Shown one piece after another: positions 48,901 to 59,858 of a DNA stretch of 64,000 nt. The notes under the pieces were generated by a model, which saw only the letters and a program-made list of their open reading frames with translations, did not search any database and had not been told where the DNA came from. The stretch covers positions 178,183-242,182 of the forward strand of contig JH153106.1 in the NCBI GenBank assembly GCA_000226015.1, written 5' to 3'. Position 1 is the first letter of the stretch; every line of letters starts with the position of its first letter. The position numbers were made by a program, and so were the translations under genes. Source of the DNA: Mnemiopsis leidyi. Its lineage: Eukaryota > Ctenophora > Tentaculata > Lobata > Bolinopsidae.

Positions 48901-50018
48901 CAACTTGACTTTTTGGTGGGTTTTTACTTCGTTAGGGCTTAAAATTGTTTAATCGTCACCGATATTTGTTATTCCAGGGAAAACGAGGAAAAGTAAGTCA
49001 CGCAATTCCGTGTCTTTTTTCCTTTACAACTTTTTCTCCTATGATTACATACCGAGTATAAACATGGCTTAAAACATATTAAAGTTGAACCAGATGACGG
49101 CTTGTTAACAATTTTTAAACAGACTCTTACCTGCAGGCAAGAGAGATAGACGAGATAAAGAGATTGTTAGTGGAGATCAAAGAGAAGCAGGCTGCTACTC
49201 GCGGACTGGTAGACACTTTCAGGGGAGCAGACTACGATCTAGATGCAGTGTACGAGAGAGCAAGACAATGGAGACATGCTCGGGATGACTGGAGTAGAGA
49301 GTACACCCCCACCCCTCCTCCCATACAGTCCTGTAACATAAACGGTGAGGAAATTCCTTCAGTTTAATTCCTCTGGACTCTGGGGTGAATCAGTGATCAG
49401 TGCTTGTCGCCTGACGGCTATGTTCTAATGTTCTATTTTAACCAAGTTTAACATTGTGTTATTTCAGCATCAGAGAAAAGTTTTCTGGAAGAACTGGAGG
49501 AGGCTGGGGATACCATGGAACCGGTAAGTGGCTGCGATTATGGGAATTATATTTGATAATCGTATTATATTTGATCGGTTGATTTAGAAATTATATTGCT
49601 CCAGGTCAACAATACTAATTAAGACCTAAATATAATCTATGTTCGTCATTTTTCATTAGTTCACCTGACCACATCAGTTTCAACACTGTAAGTACAACAT
49701 AATCTTGTTTACAGGTTGACATTGACGAAGAGGACGAAAAATGATGCAGCAGAAATAGAAGAAACAGCCACTGCAGCTAAGGAGGTTGAGGATACTGCTG
49801 CGGGAGATGCTACCGAGGGTGACGCTGCAGAAGGGGCCGAGGAAACGACTCAAACCGGTGCTGCTGAAACAGCAGGTTTGTTGATTTCACTTTGAGTTAT
49901 ACTTTTTGGTCTTTCTTTCTTCGACATTCAACACAAATCCTGTGAGATTCACTGATCATCATCTTATCTTAGATTTTCAACTGTTTTTCCATTTGCAGAG
50001 GCTCAAGCCCAGGGATAA
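42927..50018 (+). CDS. Small charged protein of many phase-0 micro-exons, tail in shifted frame
   Basis: Exons: 42927-42971 (MIGYKNFHFYQHGNE), 45694-45786, 48191-48214 (8 codons), 48877-48915 (13 codons), 48978-48992 (5 codons, GKRGK), 49137-49344, 49468-49523, 49715-49875 and 49999-50018. Junctions are phase 0 until 49344 (phase 1), then phase 0, then phase 1 at the last. The middle is a charged helix (AREIDEIKRLLVEIKEKQAA) followed by VYERARQWRHARDDW and a Pro-rich TPTPPP stretch; the end is strongly acidic. In exon 8 the frame VDIDEEDEK meets TGA at 49742. If one A of the run 49737-49741 is absent, the frame continues through an Ala/Glu/Thr-rich tail (DAAEIEETATAAKEVEDTAA) and splices in phase 1 to EAQAQG and a TAA at 50016. 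A polyA signal follows. It is about 165 or 215 residues, soluble, family not recognised. Confidence 0.68.
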
Positions 50019-50135
50019 CAGGGAAAAGATCCAGCTTGCGATCAGCATTTAGAATTAGAAGACCTGTAACGGAGGCCGGAGAGGTCCGGGACCTGCCTGT
50101 AGCACTATAGCAGTCTTGACTCTTACTGATGACGA

Positions 50136-50141
50136 AATAAA
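50136..50141 (+). terminator. Polyadenylation signal AATAAA
   Basis: AATAAA lies 118 nt after the TAA at 50016-50018, a normal 3' UTR distance for the longer reading of the upstream gene. It supports the exon at 49999 being the true last exon. Confidence 0.6.
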
Positions 50142-51115
50142 CTTGACTTTTTAGTTGCCCAGCTAACAAATTAAATGAAAGCTAGACTTTTAGTTTTGTT
50201 TTAGGTGATGAAATGAGATGTTTTTGTAACGTATTTATTTGATTATTTTAAATGTTTAAGAGATGTCAATTATGTTAATTGTTCTGCCAGAGGATTATTT
50301 TAAACTGACCAATAATTACCATTTTCCTACAATATACGGTGGTGTCGGATTTTTGATAAAGATATCAATTTTTGAAACCTTCCAGAGCTTTTTGAGGCTG
50401 TGTGTTTTGTAAATAATTGTGACAATTATTTAATTTCTTAGATACAAATAATTATGTTAATTCGTACTAAAAAAAATTTCGAACAGTTTTGCTGTTATTC
50501 TAGCCTAAACTTTAGAAGGGCGTCTAACTTAGAAAGGCGTCTGACTGAGGGGAATTATTTTCAAATATCGGAATTGAAAACCACCAAACATTTCCTGTTC
50601 GTACATTAGCAAGTCAGCAAAAAAGAAAAAAAAAACATGAGAGCGGGACTGGGGGCACAGCTTGCCATGTGTGTACATAGTTATTGCTAAGCACATGGGC
50701 ACCGTACAATTACAAAATTGTACCACATGAAACTTAATCAAACTGTATCTATAGTTTGAGAACGCTAGCTTTAGCGTAAGGTCCTGTTATTGGGTTTGTT
50801 TTACGTTTCACTTTGAAAACAAGCTTTAGATATCTCTTGAGATCCTCATCCAGTAGTCGAGATTAGATCCATTACAATTACATTTAATACTTCTGATTCC
50901 TAAGACCTAAACAAGCATCGAATATATATCCTCCCTAATCCACTATGGAGCATGCCGTTCTCCCAACTTTAAATCGCACCTTTGTTACGCGTCATCTTAC
51001 CTAAATAGGTGTTATAACTCTGTCTGAGCTATCAATATTTATATTGTCAAATGTCACCTCCTATCATGGTTATACCCTCTAGTAGTAGTACTACCCAGTA
51101 CCCTGTAATAGGAGA
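50142..51115. other. Intergenic region upstream of the carboxylesterase
   Basis: AT-rich DNA between the polyA signal and the ATG at 51116. It should hold the promoter of the esterase gene, but no sharply defined element is visible. The minus-strand frame at 50529-50741 has no family signature. Confidence 0.4.
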
Positions 51116-52888
51116 ATGGTGTTACGAGGACATCGGGGATCTCGTGTTGTACGCAACTATGTACCGTTGAGTATGCGCCTCCGACTGAGACTGCGGTCGC
51201 TCAAAGCAAAGTTAGATCAAGTCTGTAAACGAGATTGTTACGGGCTTGCACCAGCATCAGTCATTCTGCTTCACATCGCAATTATCGTGGTGTTGGTGTT
51301 GGTGTTGGGTGTTTACCGACCTCGACCTTTGATCATCACAGTGCAAACAGATAACGCGGGGCGCGTGGTAGGTAGGACAGTTTTACTGAAGGACGGTTTA
51401 ACTAAAGTTCACGAGTTTCACAACATCCACTACGCACATGCTCCAATTGGGAGACTGAGATTCAGGCCTCCCGTCAGAAGTATTATTAGGAATAATGAAA
51501 CTGAGGTTGTGGCTACAGAGAATAAAGAGGTCGAGTGTGTTCGGTCTGATTCAGGAGTGGGAGATGAAGATTGTCTGGTTTTAACCGTACGTTCAAGCAG
51601 CGTCAACACCACAAAACCAGTACTTGTGTGGCTTCACGGCGGCGATATCTTCCAACACTACAACGGTCTTCAGCATGGCTACAGTTTCACCTCCGAGATG
51701 ACTGCGGAGCTCGATGCTGTGACCGTTAACATCAACTACCGTCTCGGTTTTTTAGGTTTCAGCTCTGTTGAAGAGCTCTGGGACGAAGAGGCCGGAGTCT
51801 ACGCAAACAATGGTATACGAGACATAATAGCAGCACTGGACTGGATACAAGACAACATCGCAGGGTTCGGTGGAGACCCAAACTCAGTGACGATCATAGG
51901 TGAGAGTGGAGGAGCCACAGCGGTGCTGGCACTAGCGTGCTCTCCTCTTGCTAACAACAAGTTCCATGCAGCTATCGCTCAGAGTCCAGCTCCTGAGATG
52001 CGATTCACGTACAGGGAGGGTAACGATTTTCAGAGGAGCATCCTCGAGCAGGCTGGTTGTAACCAGGAAACTGTCGAGGAGAGGAAGCAGTGTTTGTTGA
52101 GATTACCCGCGTACAAGTTCTCCGCAAAACATGGGGTCGAGGTGGTGAACGGCAGTGCGTACTTTGAGTTTCCCACGACGATGGGGGTAGACGCTGAGTA
52201 TATCGGCCTGATAATGATAGATCCCACCGTGGTTACCGTGTCTCCCAGGGATTTAGGAGCCGCTGATTTTCATCCCAGTTCTCCGCTTCAAATCATCATA
52301 TCGAGTTGTGCAGAGGAAACTTACAGAGTAATAACTTGGCCAAGATTTCCACCGTTCTCATCAGAAGAAGATCTGAGAAACACTTTATACCCACAGATAA
52401 GAAGCATGTCCTATAACACCAGCGTAACAGACATACTACTATCGCAGTATTCGGACCAAGACCCCGTTAAAGTCTGGAGTCTGTTGACGACTGACATGAG
52501 ATCGACATGCCCAACAAACGACGTAGCGGAGATCATGTCAGGTGCTGCTAACAGAACTGTTTACAGACTTTATGTAAGCCATCGGTCTGGATCTGGTTTA
52601 CCTCCATTTCATGGTTACGATACTTTCGCATTTTTCGGCTATTCTGGAGGTCGAATACTGTTAGATCCAACAGTGGAGGATGTGGACTTCCGGTCTCATT
52701 ACATTAAAATGGTTAAGAAATTCTCTCATTCTCAGGGCCTGGAAGACGGATGGGGTGCTTTTCCTGAGAAAACTATGATCTACGAAAATTCTGATACAAT
52801 TTCGAATATTTCAAGCATTAAGCCGCAACAAAGACAATGTAAAATACTCGCCGAGCTAGACTTGGTAAAATATGGTTGGCAAAACTGA
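51116..52888 (+). CDS. Membrane-anchored carboxylesterase / cholinesterase-like protein, intronless
   Basis: A single 590-codon frame. Residues ~1-45 are basic. A hydrophobic segment at about 47-67 (SVILLHIAIIVVLVLVLGVY) preceded by positive charge predicts a type II anchor with the enzyme domain outside the cell or in the lumen. The alpha/beta-hydrolase esterase fold follows. It has the RFRPP block, an oxyanion HGG in VLVWLHGGD, and the EDCL block with the first Cys loop. The nucleophile elbow GESGGA has Ser264, the acid is Glu400 or Glu401 in SSCAEETYR, and the His is in PPFHGYD (His499). All triad residues are present, so the enzyme is probably active on carboxyl esters; the substrate is unknown. 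The EDCL loop is intact but I see no C-terminal GPI or amphipathic tail. Neuroligins, which lack the Ser, are excluded. The lack of introns is unusual beside intron-rich neighbours and may reflect retroposition or an intron-poor family. Confidence 0.93.
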   Translation: MVLRGHRGSRVVRNYVPLSMRLRLRLRSLKAKLDQVCKRDCYGLAPASVILLHIAIIVVLVLVLGVYRPRPLIITVQTDNAGRVVGRTVLLKDGLTKVHEFHNIHYAHAPIGRLRFRPPVRSIIRNNETEVVATENKEVECVRSDSGVGDEDCLVLTVRSSSVNTTKPVLVWLHGGDIFQHYNGLQHGYSFTSEMTAELDAVTVNINYRLGFLGFSSVEELWDEEAGVYANNGIRDIIAALDWIQDNIAGFGGDPNSVTIIGESGGATAVLALACSPLANNKFHAAIAQSPAPEMRFTYREGNDFQRSILEQAGCNQETVEERKQCLLRLPAYKFSAKHGVEVVNGSAYFEFPTTMGVDAEYIGLIMIDPTVVTVSPRDLGAADFHPSSPLQIIISSCAEETYRVITWPRFPPFSSEEDLRNTLYPQIRSMSYNTSVTDILLSQYSDQDPVKVWSLLTTDMRSTCPTNDVAEIMSGAANRTVYRLYVSHRSGSGLPPFHGYDTFAFFGYSGGRILLDPTVEDVDFRSHYIKMVKKFSHSQGLEDGWGAFPEKTMIYENSDTISNISSIKPQQRQCKILAELDLVKYGWQN

Positions 52889-53103
52889 ACGCTCTGAATG
52901 TTTTGAAACTTTTGATTGCCTATTTTTATTTTCTTTTTTAAATGGTGATGATCAGACATCAAATAAGAAACAGATTTATATGAACATTAAAATATTAAAA
53001 CTGACCATTAAATATGTATAATTAAATTCAAACTACACGCAACTATGCTTTAGCCTAACAAAACCAGCAAAAAGCTTTTGAAACAATTCGCCATGAAAGC
53101 GCC

Positions 53104-53109
53104 AATAAA
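53104..53109 (+). terminator. Polyadenylation signal AATAAA
   Basis: AATAAA, 216 nt downstream of the esterase stop, in a T/A-rich 3' flank with no other gene on this strand. It is the closest canonical signal I noticed. Confidence 0.4.
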
Positions 53110-53822
53110 TGTTTGAATAAGTAAATCTATCCAAGTAAATCATTCAAGCAAAATCTCGAAACCAATATCAGTTCATCAAAAAAGCATAAAATACATTATT
53201 ATCAAAATGTGGTCTCTGTATACCGCCCAACTTAAACACACTTATGTGGTTCTTGTTCAACAGCTGACAGCTTAAACATTTTAGATTAGACATGTTTGCG
53301 GTACATTGGTTTAAGTGCCACGAGCACTGAAAACGATTTTAGAAATGTTAGTTTAGAAATGTTAACCCGATTCCTCGATTTGAAATAAAACTAAAGCATG
53401 CTGATATGTTATGTATGCACTTGCGTACGCTCATCATGCCGGCATTCTTGGAATTCAACAATCAACATGGACCAGGAACGTTTTTCAACAAATTTAATGA
53501 AATATTCAGATTTGTTCCCTCGCTTTGTGCTACAATTTGTGCCAGGTATTTGTAAATCAGTAGTCTAGTCGCCATTGTTTAACTGAAGTTTAAGTCAATA
53601 GTAACATCTTCTCAAGTTATCGAACACCTATCTACAAGGTGATCAAAAGTGATCTGTCTCTTAAAATTTAAATGTGCACTCAAATTATGGTCATTGATAG
53701 CATCCAGCGGTAATATAATCCAAAATGAAATTAAAGGAAAAAACTATAAAACTGAAATTCCGTGAAAAACAAAATTCCCTCGTGATGGTTTTAACACGAT
53801 CTGTTCATTAAATATCGATTGT

Positions 53823-53828
53823 TTTATT
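53823..53828 (-). terminator. Polyadenylation signal AATAAA (minus strand)
   Basis: TTTATT on the plus strand reads AATAAA on the minus strand, about 69 nt past the stop of the MARVEL-like gene (53897). The position is right for that gene's 3' end. Confidence 0.45.
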
Positions 53829-53896
53829 AGCATCTTCCCTGCCACACTTATTGACATTTGACAATAACCATGTCTGCGAGTTTAGACTTAGCGTGT

Positions 53897-56800
53897 TCAC
53901 TTTCTGAGTTCCAGATAGCATAGAACAGTTTCAACGCCAAGCGCCACGAGAGCAAACCATCCGAATACCTGAGTAGTAGAGGTGAGAGGAATCGTCAAAT
54001 TATGTTATCAAAATATGTGATTAAGTTTAGCCCCTAAGCCCTACTTCGAAGAGCACAACGCGAAGTTAAGTTCTCGACCAGACAATTTCTGTGTAACATT
54101 TCTACGAAACGATAACACATTACGAAAATTTCGGGTCAGTGGTCACGGTGCAGCATGGGTCTGCTTTAAATGAACTTCCTACAACCTGCAAAACTTATTC
54201 GAAAGTCATTGATCAGCCGGCGGGATAAGATCAAATGAACATGAATGAAATGAAGGGGCGAGTTGACAACTCTAAGTCGATCAAATTAAACGCGCGCGAA
54301 TTTTTGGAATATGCGCGCGATATAATTGCCCTCAGAGCGTTACACGATTTAGGTAAAATCTATGAGGCGCATGCGCGTGCCGAATTAACGACTTGCCGAC
54401 CTGAAGACATATCCTACTTCCTAAATCCTCCGACCTCCTTCCCCCACTTTTCTACTAATGACAGGATTTGAGCATTTTGGCATCATCAAAATGTCACTTA
54501 TAGGCCAACCAATCATAGTGTATTTACTTAGTATTTACTTAGTCAGCTGTAGACCCGCTGTGAACCACTCATCTTTGCACCTTCTACTTGTTGTATATCA
54601 GCGAATAACAGCTAACCAATAGGTGGACATGGCTTCCACATTCTAGCTCAGCAGGGCCTCTACTTCTTGCGCTACCAGAATGTACAGTACACTATGACAT
54701 TGAAGCAATGTGTACGCTATGACAGCATAAATACTTTAACATATTACAGTGGCAGTATACTGTAGAGAAAAAGATACGGCACATTACAGTATACCTTGTA
54801 CAGGCTCTATTTCAACACAATACATTTTATTCATTATTCAGACGTGTACTGTACAGTAACATAACATTTCAGTCTATTTAATTTGTCCACGCTAACCGCA
54901 ATATCAACTGACAACTAACATTTTAACACGATTGTTTTCATACATTAAATTGCGAGTTTTGACAATTTACGTATGTAAATTTCACATTCCATGATCCGAA
55001 TCTAGTTGACGGAAAATTAAGATCTGAATAACATTTCAGGCTCGGATCTCGTAAATATGACAACAAAAGCATTACTGGTACAGCATTTTCACGTGTTCTA
55101 CAATCAACAAGTATACACAATTTTTAACACAATGTATACACAATGTACTATAGTAACCACTTCTCACAAATACACAAATACGTACAAATTGTAACATGGA
55201 TACAGGCTGCACACATCATGTGATATAGACAAGGTTGCCAGTAATGTTTTGAGACACTTTTCAAGGTTTTCAAGACCACTTTGAATTTATTTCAAAGGTT
55301 AGAAAATGTGCAGAGATCATTCACCAGAAGGATTCAGGGGTGTAAAGAGCTCACATACTGGGAACGGTTGAAAAAGCTCAATCTTATGTCACTTCAGAGG
55401 AGACGGGAAAGGTACTGCATTGTTCATGTGTGGAAGATCCTGAACGACTTGGCCCCAAACGACATAGGAATTTCCTTCCAGCAAAATATGAGACTTGGGA
55501 TTAAAGCGGAAATCCCTGCTATAAACAAAAAGTCCCAGTTGTCAGTCAGAGCTGATTATGACAGGACATTCAGGATTAGAGCAGCTCAGTTGTTTAATCT
55601 TTTACCTGCCAACTTGAGAAGCATTAAAAAACTGGACAGCTTCAAAATAGAACTTGGCAAAGTCTTAGAGCAGTATCCAGACACACCACCTGTTCCTGGA
55701 TACACTACAACGAACGACAATTCTCTACTGAGCTGGAGGAGGACGCACCCGATGCAGTGGTCTCCAAAACGTACCAAAAATGTACGTACGTCCAACTAGC
55801 TAATTAGCAATGTATAAATTGAGAAAAGTTCAAACAGACCCACATCGAGCTAGGTATAATTCCGTGAATAATTATCAGGTCTAACTGATATGATAGTTAG
55901 CTAAGTACCATTTTTTGTCATGACCTCGAAATTCGGCGTTCTTCGCCAGATCTGTTCTCATATCATTACTTGTTATAGGATAAAACTCCAGTAATTTGCA
56001 TATATAACAAAGCTTTGTCACATCAATTTAAGCCGTCTAGGAGGACACAAATGTGGACAATTGAAATATTACGTTTAGCGACACGCACAGGTAGCACACG
56101 AAAATGTAAATACATTATATACATTGTATACATTGCATAACGACACGGCTTCCTTTTGGTTCACACTAAATTGTAGATGCATACAACCAATGTGTTTCAC
56201 TAGAAAACCTAGCGGAGAAGCATTCTGCAGCTATTAAGAGTAATAATTTTAAAAATTGAACATATCATTTCATTAACAATAAACATGTTACGTATCGTAG
56301 AGTGCAGAAGGTTAAAAGCTACATGACAACTATTAATAACTCGAAGGAGCTGTCGAAATGTAGACAAAGTATCTAAGAGAGGAAACTAACCACTCCAGCA
56401 CGTAAAGTGTGACCTCCCCAGTTCTTGTTCTTGCTCTCAACGCACACTGCTCCCAGGATACCAGCCAGCCCTAACAGAGCCACCATTGCTGCACTCAGAA
56501 ATAGGTTCTGAAAAGAACTATTGTAAGGGCTATCGTAGATAAGTTGTCATTTATTATTGATAACAAGGTATGTGAACAATTGGTGGAGAAGGAAAACTAG
56601 GTTCCTGAAGAGCTTTAATTTTGTAAATTTTGTTGTTCTAAGTAGCCAGTAGTTTATTTTAGAGTATCTCGTAGTGAATTATAGAGGATATGTCTGAGAA
56701 TGATAAAGAAATTTTGACTGTGAGTAGTTCATACAGTGGTAAACATATCGTACAGAGTGTTCCAAATCAAATCAAGCTTTAATCACAAACTCGTATGGTA

Positions 56801-57617
56801 CTTAACCCTCAAACTCCATTATATGAATTCATAGATCAAATAAAATGAAAATCCACATACAAACACGTCGAAGTAAGGTATTTTCTCTTGAAGATTTAAG
56901 AGTTTACACAGGAGAATGATAACTTTGGAGATGAGCAAACACACCGACATTGCCACCAAGAATCCGAGATAACTTCCGAAGTGTAGCCGCTGATAACCAA
57001 ATGATATGTCTTTACCTGCAAGGAAGACGTTTGAATATGACCGAATGTTTGTGTAAATTTATACAAAAGAGAGTCGGCATTAAGTTTACCAATAGGATTG
57101 CAGACTGCAGTAAGACGTCTCTGGTCGTAAAAAATTGAGCTACAAAAGCACTAACTGACCATCACCAGCTGAGATTAAACAACCAAATGTCAAAACAACA
57201 TTGCAGGATTGAGATAGTGAGATGGGTTTATTACTTACTTAAACCTTGCCACTAACAAATAACTACTGATGAGATTAGTACTTACTTGATCCTCGCCACA
57301 AACTAATGATGCAGCTCGAGAGCAGAGCACAGAGCTGAAACAGATAAACAATTAGTTGTCTTCTCTGACAGTAAGTAAACGTTATCTTATTAGGATTGAC
57401 CCGTAAAAATTAATGATGTCAAACTACTAGATATCTCACAAAAGACTTAAGAAAGCGTTTTAATTGGTAGTGGCTCCTTTTTCTGTTTCCACAAGAAACA
57501 TAGGTCACGTTTGAATGTATACCAAATCGTTAAGCAGACATAGAAACTTACAATCTCAGCAATTATAAGCATGTTTTTAGGCTTCTTTAGCTTCTCTGTT
57601 CGAAACTCAATACCCAT
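53897..57617 (-). CDS. MARVEL-like four-span membrane protein, five exons
   Basis: Minus-strand exons, all joining in phase: 57617-57552 (ATG, 22 codons), 57334-57286, 57015-56867, 56507-56391 and 53968-53897 (stop TGA). They give a 150-residue protein. There are four hydrophobic segments: MLIIAEILCALLSSCIISLW (about 16-35), FLVAMSVCLLISKVIILL (about 58-75), FLSAAMVALLGLAGILGAV (about 90-108) and VFGWFALVALGVETVLCYL (about 128-146). A short charged N-terminus (MGIEFRTEKLKKP) precedes TM1, and a Trp/Gly/His stretch lies between TM3 and TM4. Size, four spans and a long first-to-second loop fit MARVEL-domain proteins of the MAL/plasmolipin/CMTM type, which act in vesicle trafficking and membrane apposition. 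Assignment rests on topology, not on a diagnostic motif. The donor after exon 3 (GAC|GTGTTT) is weak. The last intron (53969-56390) contains a LINE fragment. Confidence 0.72.
54235..54471 (+). other. Small open frame of uncertain status inside a MARVEL-gene intron
   Basis: A 78-codon frame (SKSIKLNAREFLEYARDI, ALHDLGKIYEAHARAEL) is locally GC-richer than its surroundings and protein-like. It has no recognisable family. It lies on the opposite strand to the host gene, within its last intron, so it may be an unrelated small gene, part of a transposon or chance. Confidence 0.22.
55270..55805 (+). mobile_element. 5'-truncated non-LTR retrotransposon (LINE), C-terminal part
   Basis: The 172-codon frame 55281-55799 matches the region after the reverse transcriptase in CR1/Jockey-type LINEs. 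It shows LENVQRSFTRRIQGCKELTYW, then ERLKKLNLMSLQRRRERY, then YCIVHVWKILNDLAPNDIG, and a basic end. There is no RT core or endonuclease, so this is a dead 5' truncation, the usual outcome of LINE insertion. The frame is uninterrupted, which suggests a fairly young insertion. It lies antisense in the last intron of the MARVEL-like gene. Confidence 0.85.
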
Positions 57618-57898
57618 GTTGGTGGTTAAGACTTCGCTGAATGAGAACACTAAATAGACTTAGGAAAATTCAAAAATAAAAGGTTATGATGTTTACTGTT
57701 TAGTAATGAAAACCTAGGTAGCAATAAGAAGTGTTCAAGGTCAAATGAATAGTACAATGACCAGAGTTTATACAGTAACAGCAATTTTTAAATGGAATTG
57801 TGGAGAAGCTTGCCTCATATTAAACATTTGTGAGGAAATGAAAAATGCTGAACTTAGACTCATAGAGGAAAATTGTTAAAATATCGCTTTTTTTCATA

Positions 57899-57904
57899 TT
57901 TATT
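57899..57904 (-). terminator. Polyadenylation signal AATAAA (minus strand)
   Basis: TTTATT on the plus strand lies about 180 nt beyond the Artemis-like stop at 58086. It is the likely 3' end signal, although other AT-rich variants lie closer to the stop. Confidence 0.4.
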
Positions 57905-58085
57905 GGTTGAGGCTTAGTTCTGACCTCAGTTAAATAACTGTAAAAATGTGAAAAAGGTTTAAAATATAAATTGAATTGAAATATAAAAAAATTAATCACG
58001 CAAAGTTGTATGCTGAACTATGTATGTTATAAACATTAAACACTATATTTTGATGCTAACTAAATATTATCTTTATGTGACCTAT

Positions 58086-59858
58086 CTAGTCTGAATCAAA
58101 ACCAAAATACTGGCTCATGACACAATCCATAAGTCCAGCATCTTCTGATGAAATGGCTATGTTTCTGTCAGCATGGGCTAATTCACTGTGCTTTTTCTCT
58201 AGAACTGGGAATGAGTCATATTGTGTACAATGATAGGCTTCGTTGTCAGATGAAAATAAAAGATGTTTATTGATACTTGTCTTTCTGCTATCAATTCCTG
58301 ACCTTGTGCTATTTGATTCATGAGGATCTGATGAGAGACAAGTTTTTGACATTTCTGCAAAATCTTTTTCATATAGAAAAAGTTTGGTAGAATCATTTGA
58401 ATTAGCTTTTGGGTGACTTTTCTTAGTGCTGAAATATGTTTCTTCATCAGATTCAGAGGAACTGGATAGCAAAATTTCTATCTTTTTGCTTTGTCGATGT
58501 CTCTTTGATCTACCATTTCCACCATCTGTATCTGAATCACGATTATCATTAATAGTTCTTTGCTTAACTTTTAATCCAATACCACTTAGTTTACAAGAAG
58601 GGTTCTCCATTAAATCAGCCATGTCTTTATGGATTGATTCAATCATGCCCATTTTCTTAGTTTCAATAGAATTAAATGAAATTGGATTTGAACAATCATC
58701 ACTTTCACTGGACAAAACGCCTTCAAACGTTTCTATCTGAAGAAAGTTGTTATTGTCATTTGACAGTTCAGGAAACATAGGACTCTTGGGAGGGCTGGAA
58801 AAAGGTGCAACAGAAATACACGATGCAGATGGGTTTTCTTTCCAAAACTTTTTCAGTAATGAAGATATTTTATGATTGGATGATCTAGGTGGGATTGCTA
58901 TGGGAAAAACTTTGTCAGCAGAGACTTGATCAATGAAATAGCAACATTCATTATAAGAGGAATGCATGGAATGTGTAACATACCATGTATTTTGAGCCCC
59001 AGCTTTTGCAGCGATCATGACATCATTATTCAACATATTGTTGTGAAGTTTCCATTGAATTGATGGACGAAGTTTAAGAGTGGTCTCAGAGCAAAGAGTG
59101 CATTCTGTATTTGTTTGATTGATATGTATCCAACTGTTCTTTAGGGTTAAGTAAAACACTATCTCTTCAACATCTGTGTACTGATTGTATAGATTCTCTG
59201 ATGCTTGAATATCACAGTCAAAATGATTTGCTAATGCTACAAAAATGTTTTCCCATCCAGGTGTGACATCAATATGAACATCAATTAATTGATTTAGTTC
59301 TTTTTCTCGTAAAATAAATCTGAGAACTGCATCCTCACTTTCTAGGCGAGATGGGAACTCACGAAATGCTGCAATTTCAGGTGAAAAAAATGTGGTATCA
59401 ATATACAGTGAATTAACATTTTTTATTGTATTGTCAATAGTAGAATCTTTTGCAAAACGAAAATCTCCTGTGTACAAAGCACTAGCACCATTCCTTGAAA
59501 AAAGAAACATTACTGAGCCAGGACAATGGTTTGCCTCAAAAACAGTAACATTTATAGTTTCATCATGAGACACATTGATTGTATAGCTCTCCCCCTTCTC
59601 CAGATATACAAATGATGATGCCAAGTAATCAAGCTTTGATCTCCTAAGAACTAGGCTCCCTGTCACTCTGGTACAATATATTTTGACATTATGATTGTGA
59701 ATGATAGATTTGAACTCTAAACTATCAAGTCCCTTGATGTGATCAGTATGGCAGTGACTGAGGAAAAATTTTGAGCAGTGTAGCCTGCTACCAAGAAAGT
59801 AGTCCACAGATATTTCCGGAAAACCGTCAATTTTTCCATGAAACACATCAGTTGCCAT
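58086..59858 (-). CDS. DCLRE1C: Artemis-like DNA cross-link repair nuclease, intronless
   Basis: A single 590-codon frame. Metallo-beta-lactamase motifs: SHCHTDH (His35, His37, Asp39, His40), EANHCPGSVMFLF (His111) and YTGDFR (Asp132). The beta-CASP region follows with DTTF near 154 and VTHSMHSSYNE (His299), as in Artemis FSFHSSYSE. The first ~330 residues align by eye along the whole human Artemis catalytic core. The C-terminal ~250 residues are low-complexity, Ser/Asp/Lys-rich and probably disordered, with basic (GRSKRHRQSKK) and acidic-Ser (SSSSESDEET) patches, like the regulatory tail of Artemis. Human Artemis is 692 residues, so the tail is shorter. Expected role: hairpin opening and end trimming in non-homologous end joining, with DNA-PKcs in vertebrates. 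All metal ligands are intact. Artemis genes usually contain introns, so an intron-free copy may be an expressed retrocopy. SNM1A/Apollo are less likely given the HSSYNE match. Confidence 0.93.
   Translation of the reverse strand: MATDVFHGKIDGFPEISVDYFLGSRLHCSKFFLSHCHTDHIKGLDSLEFKSIIHNHNVKIYCTRVTGSLVLRRSKLDYLASSFVYLEKGESYTINVSHDETINVTVFEANHCPGSVMFLFSRNGASALYTGDFRFAKDSTIDNTIKNVNSLYIDTTFFSPEIAAFREFPSRLESEDAVLRFILREKELNQLIDVHIDVTPGWENIFVALANHFDCDIQASENLYNQYTDVEEIVFYLTLKNSWIHINQTNTECTLCSETTLKLRPSIQWKLHNNMLNNDVMIAAKAGAQNTWYVTHSMHSSYNECCYFIDQVSADKVFPIAIPPRSSNHKISSLLKKFWKENPSASCISVAPFSSPPKSPMFPELSNDNNNFLQIETFEGVLSSESDDCSNPISFNSIETKKMGMIESIHKDMADLMENPSCKLSGIGLKVKQRTINDNRDSDTDGGNGRSKRHRQSKKIEILLSSSSESDEETYFSTKKSHPKANSNDSTKLFLYEKDFAEMSKTCLSSDPHESNSTRSGIDSRKTSINKHLLFSSDNEAYHCTQYDSFPVLEKKHSELAHADRNIAISSEDAGLMDCVMSQYFGFDSD

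Noticed and set aside
48856-48915. Independent start exon MNTSTSQEIQDREEEQLDFL
   Set aside because: The ATG sits just before a good acceptor (CTCTCAG at 48870-48876) and the part after it fits the phase-0 chain, so an internal 13-codon exon is the simpler reading; an alternative start is not excluded.
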